Source of the DNA: Syngnathus acus
Lineage: Eukaryota; Chordata; Actinopteri; Syngnathiformes; Syngnathidae
Direction: 5' to 3'
Assembly (NCBI RefSeq): GCF_901709675.1
Contig: NC_051093.1
Coordinates: forward strand, 1,444,553-1,508,552
DNA: 64,000 bases
Shown here: positions 56,387 through 64,000 of the stretch, piece by piece
Layout of the letters: each line of letters starts with the position of its first letter
Numbering within the stretch: position 1 is the first letter of the stretch
Translations under genes and position numbers: made by a program
Notes under the pieces: generated by a model
What the model saw: only the letters and a program-made list of their open reading frames with translations
Told to the model about the DNA's origin: nothing
Databases searched by the model: none

Positions 56387-59300
56387 TTAGCTCATTTCCG
56401 TCACGTACCATTCAGGCAGGAAAGAATAAATGGAGTCGCTGTGGATAGTGAAGGTCACGTCACTGCGCGCTTTTCGGGAGAACAGGTAGACCACACTGGA
56501 AGACCAGAGAGGAAAAAAAGCTTACAAAATGAAACTGTCCGAGTACTGGAACACAAATGCCGTAGAATTAGCGCAGATGTAGGAAATATGACATCTGTAA
56601 ACGATCGTCAGCATTCACATAAGTCAAAGTACTTCCAACTCACCGAGGGTTGTCTCGGGTCACCACGCGCTTGACAAACGACAGAAACTCGCTGCAGAAG
56701 TTTAGGCACACCGACGGCCTCCAAGCCAAGTGCTCGCCCTGGCCCAGAGAAGACAAGTGCGTTCGTTGTGGGTACGGTTCTCTCGCCACGTGTGGCCGCG
56801 GGCAGCCTATACCTGAACCAGGTTTGGAATTTCGGCGGTGTGATAAGTCCGCACGGACACGATGACCCCATCATCATTCTTGAAGCCGGCCACGATGCGA
56901 GGGACTCCAAGGAGGATCGACTGTGCCCACCACTTGAGCAGCTTGAACCTGATGATGGAAAAATGCTCCCGAGTACAGTCGTATTATGAAGCTGGGGGGG
57001 AGGGGTGCTGAGTCACATGACTCGGGTTAAACACAAATTTTAGGACTCGCTCCGCTAAAAGCTACCTTGATTTAGACACGTCTTTCATCTGAGCTTCAAG
57101 GTCATTTTACACCTGTGTCAGATTCCATTATTATTGGTCTTTGAATCAAAGTTGACGTCACACCGATGTAGAAATCGACTCGTGAAAAAGCCAGACTGGA
57201 TTTGGCATCGAGTTTGGCATCGACTTGCGCGGCATACATGACTCGATTCACGAACATCTCCTTATAGTCAGGCCTATAACAGTGGACTTCAGGTGAGACC
57301 CTTCACCACTTTCACCCCTCACTATCCGCAGTAATACTATTCTCTCCACAGACACCTTCAAGTTCCCAGGAACCACAATATCTCGGGACCTGAAATGGAC
57401 CAGCCACATAGACTCTGTCCGGAAAAAGGCCCAGCAGAGGCTGTACTTTCTGAGACAGCTCAAGAAGTTCAAACTGCCGCGGGAGCTGCTGAAGACCTTC
57501 TATACTGCCATCATCAAGTCTGTCCTCTGCACCTCCATCACTGTCTGGTTTGGATCGGTCTCCAAACAAGACAAGCACAGACTGCAATGGACAATCAGGA
57601 CTGCAGAAAAGATAATTAGAATCAACCTCCCATCTATCCAGGACTTGTACCAGTCCAGGACCAGGAAACCCAGACCCTTCTCACCCAGGTTGCAGTCTGT
57701 TGGAACTACTCCCCTCCCGACGGCATTATTCAAGATTCAAGAATTTTTATTCGCCATGTTTGAGCGTGCCAAACAAGGAACTTGACTTCGGTACATCACA
57801 GCCTCTGTTCAACATTTAGGTGACTAACAACACTCAGGACGTGTGAAAAATGACAAATATTCTCAAACATCCCCTGATCTTAAACTCCCAGGAGGGCAAG
57901 GAAAAACTCAAAACTCCAACTAGGAGAAATGAGAAACCTTGAGAAGAGACCACAGATGGGAGGATCCCTCTTCCAGGATGACCAGGCTGCAATGGATGCA
58001 GAGAGGACACATAGTACAATAGTGTAGACAATTCAAAAAAAGGTGTGGAGAGCAGGATGTTATTGCACAACAATGACTCTGAGACTAAGAGTGGTGTGAG
58101 TTCATCAGAGCGACAGCCTGGGGGAAGAAGCTGTCTCTGTGTCTGCTGGTTTTGGCGTACAGAGCTCTATAACGCTGTCCGGAGGGGAGTAGTTCAAACA
58201 GACTGCAACCTGGGTGAGAAGGGTCTGTAGAGATGTTAAAGTTAAGTTAAAGTTAAAGTCCCAATGATCGTCACACACACATCTGGGTGTGGTGAAATCT
58301 GTCCTCTGCATTTAACCCATCCCCGTGTGATTTTAATCCATCCCCTGGGGGAGAGGGGAGCAGTGAGCAGCAGCGGTGCCGCGCTCGGGAATCATTTGGC
58401 GATCTAACCCCCCAATTCCAACCCTTAATGCTGAGTGCCAAGCAGGGAGGCAATGGGTCCCATTTTTATAGTCTTTGGTATGACCCGGCCGGGGTTTGAA
58501 CCCACAACCTTCCAGTCTCAGGGCGGACACTCTACCACTAGGCCACTGAGCTTGCACGTTTCCTAGTCCTGGACAGGTACAAGTCTTGGATAAATGGGAG
58601 GTTGATTCCAATGATCTTTTCTGCAGTCCTGATTGTACAGAGCTCTGTACGGCAAAACCAGCAGACACAGAGACAGCTTCTTCCCCCAGGCTGTCTCAGA
58701 GTCATTGCTGTGCAATAACATCCTGCTCTCCACACCTTTTTTGAATTGTCTACATTATTTGTACTGTGTCCTCTCTGCATCCATTGCAGCATGGTCATCC
58801 TGGAAGAGCGATCCTCCCATCTGTGGTCTCTTCTCAAGGTTTCCTCATTTCCCCTAGTTGGAGTTTTGAGTTTTTCCTTGCCCTCCTGGGAGTTTAAGAT
58901 CAGGGGATGTTGGAGAATATTTGTCATTTTTCACATATGTCCTGAGTGTTGTTAGTCACCTAAATGTTGAACAGAGGCTGTGATGTACCGAAGTCAAGTT
59001 CCTTGTTTGGCACACTCAAACATGGCGAATAAAAATTCTTGAATCTTGAATCTTAAATCTCATGAAATGTGGGGAAACGTAATTTACGTGTGCTATTTTG
59101 GAGGCTTGACAAACCTGCGGAATTTGCTTCGCTGTTTATCTGTGCGCATCTGTCCTGATGTCTTGAGCTCCAGGTAGCAAGCGGGAGGAGCCAGGGCGTT
59201 GGGGTCTTTGTCCCGGCAGTCCACCTCGCCGGAGAACAGCAGCTTGTGGTCCGAGAGACTAGTTCGGACCACGCTGTAGAAGGCCTCGTTGGAGTTGACC

Positions 59301-60372
59301 ACGCCGCTCGAATCGGGTAAGCCGTCAATGTTGTCTTTGGGGGGGACAAAACATTTTTGTCCCAAGCAATTCCCAAATAAGTAATGATATGTATACTAAC
59401 AACTTGAAAACAATCACTTGTGGCGTGATACCTAGTTGCTTTTTTTTTCTGCGCCATAAAATGTCAAAGACACCACACTAATGTTGTCCAGTTGGTGTCA
59501 AGAAACACTGTTGAAGTTGATAAACTTTGTGTTTTGGGGAAGAGCTACAAAAGTTTAGCCTGGGTTGTTAGTGGCGATAAGGAGGTTTTCAATGCATCTG
59601 TAAACCTGTTAAGGTGAAGTAGGAGGAATTTGAAAGGATATGAAATTCTTTTGGGATTACACTTTAACTGCAAACAACAGAATCCCAGGCCGCCAACTAA
59701 GAAAGTCCTACCTGCGCATATGTACTGCTCAAACTTGAACCCCCAGTATATATTCTCATTGTGGCTCTCGGTGCGGTTCTGCCGGTCCTGGCAAGCGCTG
59801 CCGGTTTCCACTTCGTTGATGTAAATTACTCCTTTGAACTTTGTGACGGCCAGCGACCACTCAGTCAGAGCCTCATACGGTGTGCATAAAACCTTGGTCA
59901 AACGGCCTCGGGATGTCACAAAGTCAAAGTCATCCAAAGCACTGGGGAGGAAAAAAACAAACAAAAACACCAAGGGATATTGAGACCCAGAAGTAAGGTC
60001 ACGTGGAGCCTGGAGATACTTGATTAATTGCTTCCATGACCTCGCTCGGATTAACGGCCGCCGGGTAGTAACTTACGATGACGCGGCTGCCTTCTGCATG
60101 AGGTTGGACTTATTGGCCAAGATCCAGTGCAGGATGTGTTCCAGGTTCTTCTTCACATTTTCATCTCTCCTTATGTAGCGGTCATTGTAGCCATCCCTCA
60201 GGTCAAAATTTGGGCTCTGCTCAGGTTTCACAAAGTATCGCATCTGACTCTTGTCGTGGTGGAAACTTCTCTGCGTGTCCAGGGAGAAGGAGCCCTCCTC
60301 CACTCGCTCTTTGAACGGAGGCTCCTTGCCTCCGTACGCCTCCTTTCTGGTGCTCAGCGTCTCACAGTACAT
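56387..60372 (-). CDS. dxo: dxo, decapping exoribonuclease (DXO/Rai1)
   Basis: DXO removes incomplete or NAD caps from RNA and degrades the transcript 5' to 3'. Six coding exons: 60077-60372 (from MYCETLSTRKEAYGGKE; NFDLRDGYNDRYIRRDE), 59712-59941 (GVIYINEVETG; GFKFEQYICAG), 59115-59334 (LLFSGEVDCRDKDP; CYLELKTSGQM), 56813-56948 (LLKWWAQSILLGVPRIVAGF), 56644-56738, 56387-56495 (SDSIYSFLPEWYV end). The total is 1,086 bp = 361 aa (human 396, mostly a shorter N-terminus). The metal-binding and catalytic EVD and ELK motifs and the upstream Glu in YINE are all present. All introns are GT-AG. The start follows a CTTCAG acceptor, so a 5' UTR exon is likely. The intron 56949-59114 holds LINE and SINE debris. 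Confidence 0.95.
57340..57727 (+). mobile_element. L2-type LINE ORF2 fragment
   Basis: Open plus-strand frame: DLKWTSHIDSVRKKAQQRLY, FLRQLKKFKLPRELL, TFYTAIIKSVLCTSITVWFG, NLPSIQDLYQSRTRK. This is the C-terminal part of an L2 ORF2, distinct from the L2 at 3760. It stops where an inverted L2 3' end begins at 57728. It lies in a dxo intron. Confidence 0.85.
57728..58230 (-). mobile_element. L2 3' end, minus orientation
   Basis: 3' UTR of an L2 element in reverse, with tail TTCAAGATTCAAG at 57731-57745. It is nearly the reverse complement of 58625-59055. Its ORF end (PFSPRLQSV) is at the right, next to the SINE. Confidence 0.82.
58235..58552 (-). mobile_element. tRNA-derived SINE, copy 3
   Basis: Third copy of the SINE, with an expanded TTAAAGTTAAG tail at 58235-58260 and its tRNA-like head at the right end. 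It sits between two inverted L2 ends in a dxo intron. Confidence 0.87.
58556..59060 (+). mobile_element. L2 copy with inverted 5' segment
   Basis: 58556-58625 is L2 ORF sequence in minus orientation. It is followed at once by 58625-59055, the L2 3' end in plus orientation, ending AATAAAAATTCTTGAATC. An inverted 5' part next to a forward 3' part is the pattern left by twin priming. Confidence 0.75.
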
Positions 60373-60429
60373 CCTTGTCTGAAGGTGAGTGAGAGTGATC
60401 CAAATGAGAAGTGAGGCGGTTGAGCAAAA

Positions 60430-61490
60430 ATCAGTTAGAAGCGGTGCAGGGCAGATGTATCATACATTTGAATTCCAGCGCAAGTTGGCTGGTGTGTGAT
60501 TCCCTATTTTAAACAATGGGAATCCATAATTGCGTCTTCTTGCGTTCAAATGCCCACCATCCCAATTTCCGCACATGCACATTTTACTTCACTGAGTCAG
60601 GAACAACTCTCAGCATCGTACTGGTAGCTGTTGCCCCAATAAAAATATAGTGAGCATTTTGGACTTAGATCAGTACCGGTGTAGCTGACAGCCACTTAAT
60701 CATCGAGGCTATATTCTCAGAGCTTTTCACCTCGAACATTTGCCCATAATCAAATGAAAGCATAAAGTAAGACATTAATAAGTAGATTTGCTTGATTTTC
60801 TACTCTATCAGCAATTTGAGCGCATAGAAATGGGAAGAGTCGCTCTCACCTTCTCCGAGATGGGGTGTGAACGTGTGACGATCCCACAGCACTGCTGAGA
60901 CTTGTTTTATTCCTTCGGTTGGTTTCGTTTCCTCTGAAGTGGGACTCTGAGTTTCCATTCTCTGAGTGTTTGTTTCACTTTGGCAGAAACGAGGAACACA
61001 TCTGCCAACAACATGACTTCACAAAGTGTTCAGTGGTCAGCCTGACCGAGGGCCTCATATCTTTGCTTTAACAAAGCTCTCTGTCTAGCTACAGAGTTCC
61101 TTTAACTTCCAATCATATACCTCCCTTCCTTTCTTATCTTCCTGTATATGCCTGCGAGAGGCCCTCACTAGTTATGAGTATGTTGGGATAATTTAAGTGA
61201 AGCCTTGGCCTGCCAGACCTGGAGGCCTTGTCTTTACATTTTATGACTTTCCTTTTGTTTAGATTTTTCCTTTTTAGTGACAGGGATGTCTTTTGATCCC
61301 TGTCAGCCATATGTCTCCTTCCTGTCCTTATGTTATCTGTGTGTTTTTGTTCCTGTAGGAGGCCTTCACTAACAATGAGCCGAGCTTATTTGCATAGGCG
61401 AAGTGTTCTTATTTGGTTCAAAGAACTTCATTCCTTTTATCTTACTGTAGGTTTGGTTCATAGATTGTTGTTGGTCAGAACTGTTTTTCT
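60430..61490. other. Upstream flank of dxo, no gene seen
   Basis: Presumed dxo promoter and 5' UTR sequence, then unassigned sequence with pyrimidine-rich stretches. No coding exon recognised. Confidence 0.4.
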
Positions 61491-61493
61491 TTG

Positions 61494-62671
61494 TTAAGTG
61501 TTATATACAGTTTGAAGTAGTTGCGTACAAGTTATCCTATATTTACTCAATGTTTGTTTAAGGAACTGCATACCAGTTACCTTACATTTACTTAATGTGT
61601 GTTGAAGTGTTTAGGACAAGTTACTTATTATTATTGTGTGTTACTTTACCAAGTAGATAAAGTTACCCAAGGTTTAGTTGCATTGTTCCACAGGAAAGCG
61701 GCAATGGATGGATTTACCAAGTAGATAAAGTTACCCAAGGTTTAGTTGCATTGTTCCACAGGAAAGCGGCAATTCAAGTTATCTGATCCCACTCGAGGAC
61801 AAATCAGCCAACCATGAGAAGAACAGTTGGTTGAGGAAGGAGGGCGAAGTCTGCGGGGGTCACGGGCCGATAATGAAGTGCTAATTCACACCACAATACA
61901 TTCCTTAGCTGATAAGCGTTGCTACAGACACTATCTCCCCTCCCTTTAGTGTAGCAACGCCTCTGTAACCAGGGCAACCAAAACATTAAATAGAGGAGCA
62001 CGTGAAGTGAGAACATGGAGATTGTAACTGAGTTTGCTCTCTCTATCGTTCTCCTCGCGAGTAAACCTGTTCTGGTTCTTTTCTCCTCTTCCTTCCAGCG
62101 TGTGGTTTAATGTCTGATTGTATTTAGACCTAACAGAGTAGAACGCCTTTGTTAAAGTGTTATAGAAAAGACATACATGTTGAAGTAGATGCATATAAGT
62201 TAGCCCATATTTACTCAATGTTTAAGTAACTCCATACAAATTATCTCACTTTTACTTAATATCTGTTAAGTGTTTGCACAAAAGGTATCAAATTATTTAC
62301 TCAATATTATTATTGTGTGAAACTTAGCAAGAAAGTCTAGTTGCATTGTTCCACAGGAAAACGGCACTCAACACACTTCGAGATATCTAATCAGTCGAGG
62401 ACGAGGCTGCCAACCGACTGAGGAGAGACTCTGCACTGCCGGGGTCACGGAAAGGCCAAGGTTCTGTTGGCCCGCTTTGTTAGCTAGGCAGCGTTGCTAC
62501 AGCCACAAACTCCCCTCCCTTTAGTGTAGCAACGCTTTTGTAACCAGGGCAACCTAAAACATTAAAAAGAGTTGACAGCAGACTAAGAGCTCAGAACTGA
62601 TGGAGATTGAGATTGTCTTCTCCTCTTTGATTCAGTATGTGACTTAATGTCTGATGGTACTTAGACCTGAC
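61494..62671. repeat. Two diverged ~540-bp LTR-like units in tandem
   Basis: Blocks recur in the same order about 540 bp apart: TTTACTCAATGTTT, TAGTTGCATTGTTCCACAGG, CTCCCCTCCCTTTAGTGTAG followed by CAACGC, CAGGGCAACC, and an end TTTAGACCTAACA (62119-62131) or CTTAGACCTGACA (62659-62671). The CA ends and an ATTAAATAG TATA-like word suggest LTRs. The first unit also contains a 68-bp tandem duplication (61647 and 61715). No coding region lies between them. Could also be an old segmental duplication. Confidence 0.55.
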
Positions 62672-63751
62672 ACAAAGGACAAACATATGCCCCCCACCCC
62701 TAAGTGCAGGCCTGTTGGGTGAAAGGCCGGGTCCCTGCCAATTTTTCCCTTCAGTGAAGTAAATCTAGCTTGCACACAGTTTTTGGCCCGACATGAGACA
62801 ATTTTGATGATGCCTGCTGTTTTGTTTTCAGTCCTCCCAAAAAGAAATCACGAGAATGAAATTACTTCTCTCTATTGTCCGAGAAGACGTTCACTACTTG
62901 ACGCTTATGACACTTAGGGTATATTCAGACCTGACTGTTTGATCCAATTCAAAAGGACCAGAGTTTGATTCTAAGGCTGGTTCGGACCTTTTATGCAGGT
63001 GTGAATACACGAAAACGAATCCTGGTGCTCATTAAAGAACCAGACCGAGACCCACTTTTCAAAGTGGTCTCGGTTCGCTTCCAAAACAAACTCTGGTGCG
63101 GTTCGCTTCAGGTGTAAATACAAAAGGAGTAGATCTGAACCAACAGCTCAAATATGCAGAGCAGGAATACAGCACGTAGGACTCGCATGTTTTCCTCCAT
63201 TTCCGGTTCTGTGCGCCGCCCTGGTCATTGCTGTCCAATGGGAGCACAGATCGTCACAAGCGTGGATGTGTTTACAAAATAAACTTCACTTGCAAAATGT
63301 ACACTTTGAATAGGAATCGCACCAAACGAAAAAAATTAAGTCCGCTTTGAACAGAGCACTTCCAAACATGTAAACAATGGAATTTTTTAATTTCTTTGAA
63401 AAATAGCAGCAGATGATAGCCACTTTTGAAATTTCCACATGAGCGTGACATTTTAGCATTTCTCACGTTTCTCCCACACGCCGTGTTGCTAGGCCACAAC
63501 ACACACCTTCACCTGATTGCGGCACGCTGCATCAAAACGCGACAAGCTGCCAGCGCTTCTGTAAGAGCGCCGATGCTGCGGTTTCGACAGATCTTTGTGT
63601 GAACGTTTGTTGTTGCGTGTTCTTATTTAATCGGCCTTTAAAAAAAAAAAGGATCTGGAGTCGTTGTTGAGTGTTCTTATTTAATCGGCCTTTAAAAAAA
63701 AAAAGGATCTGGAGTCTTTGTTGAGCAAGGGCACCTCTCACGCGAGAATCT
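62672..63751. other. Non-coding spacer with a MITE-like block
   Basis: 62930-63150 contains inverted words (GGTCTCGGTTCG and CCGAGACC; TTCAGACCTG and CAGGTGTGAATAC) like a small TIR element, but no clean ends were found. The remainder shows no gene. Confidence 0.4.
63617..63728. repeat. 54-bp tandem duplication
   Basis: GTGTTCTTATTTAATCGGCC plus an A-run and AGGATCTGGAGTC occurs at 63617 and again at 63671, with nearly identical sequence. It is just downstream of the second dxo-like gene. Confidence 0.9.
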
Positions 63752-64000
63752 TTAGCTCATTTCCTTGACGTACCAGTCCGGCAGGAAAGAATAAGAGGTG
63801 TCCCTGTGGACCGAGTATGTCACATCACAGCCGGGATTCCACCCCAACAGATAGACCACTCTATAAAACACACCACTCATTTCAGCTCCTCATGATTTGT
63901 AACAAGATAATGTATGTATTATTACAGACAAACAAGGCAAAAATGTATTTTTTTTCCTCATTAAATATGCTGTGAGCTCACCGAGGATGGTCTTGGGTCG
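63752..64000 (-). CDS. Second dxo-like gene, 3' end only
   Basis: The last exon, 63752-63860, is 109 bp, exactly as long as the last dxo exon, and encodes VVYLLGWNPGCDVTY and SYSFLPDWYVKEM before TAA. The preceding exon begins at 63982 (donor GTGAGC) and shows QDHPR, matching the RDNPR end of the corresponding dxo exon. Acceptor and phase match. It is a diverged tandem paralog continuing beyond the window. Its upstream catalytic part cannot be judged. Confidence 0.88.

Noticed and set aside
62930-63150. Possible Harbinger-type MITE
   Set aside because: Inverted words are present, but no clean termini or target duplication could be defined.

Overview
This window is a vertebrate nuclear locus, almost certainly from a ray-finned (teleost) fish. 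The genes have many short exons with GT-AG introns. The repeats are the fish repertoire: RTE-like, L2/CR1-like and jockey-like LINEs, a tRNA-derived SINE, hAT and Tc1 elements, and TIR elements with THAP/YqaJ-type coding remnants. There are also Pol III tRNA genes. Nothing prokaryotic is present. All names come from reading the sequence and from remembered family sequences; no database was searched.

Layout. 1-8.5 kb is LINE debris, two tetranucleotide arrays, a decayed C2H2 zinc-finger gene and a small tRNA-Thr cluster. 8.1-18.4 kb holds several DNA transposons and the remains of a minus-strand numa1 gene that has lost most of its coiled coil and its tail. 20.1-25.8 kb holds two exons of an unrecognised gene and a tandem tRNA-Ser array, into which a ~4.1 kb LINE has inserted and split one tRNA gene. 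28.6-30.1 kb is mosmo (Hedgehog modulator; intact, 167 aa). 33.6-39.0 kb is uqcrc2 (complex III core protein 2; 14 exons, intact, 452 aa). 40.1-45.6 kb is a BTB-BACK-Kelch gene (11 coding exons, 621 aa). 46.4-48.9 kb is anks4b (427 aa). 49.5-52.2 kb is slc25a17 on the plus strand (peroxisomal carrier, 9 exons, 315 aa), whose last two exons are duplicated at 55.4-55.8 kb. 56.4-60.4 kb is dxo (decapping exonuclease, 361 aa), and a second dxo-like gene starts to appear at the right edge.

The mosmo-uqcrc2-anks4b neighbourhood resembles human 16p12.2, which supports those identities. The genes are independent housekeeping or tissue-specific units, not an operon. The most unusual structures are: (1) a TIR transposon in a kelch intron carrying about 6.6 nearly identical 251-bp tandem repeats, sharing both ends with a THAP-bearing element 30 kb away; (2) the coiled-coil-depleted numa1 relic; (3) the tRNA-Ser gene cut in two by a LINE; (4) the partial slc25a17 duplication whose breakpoint abuts a Tc1 transposase fragment.
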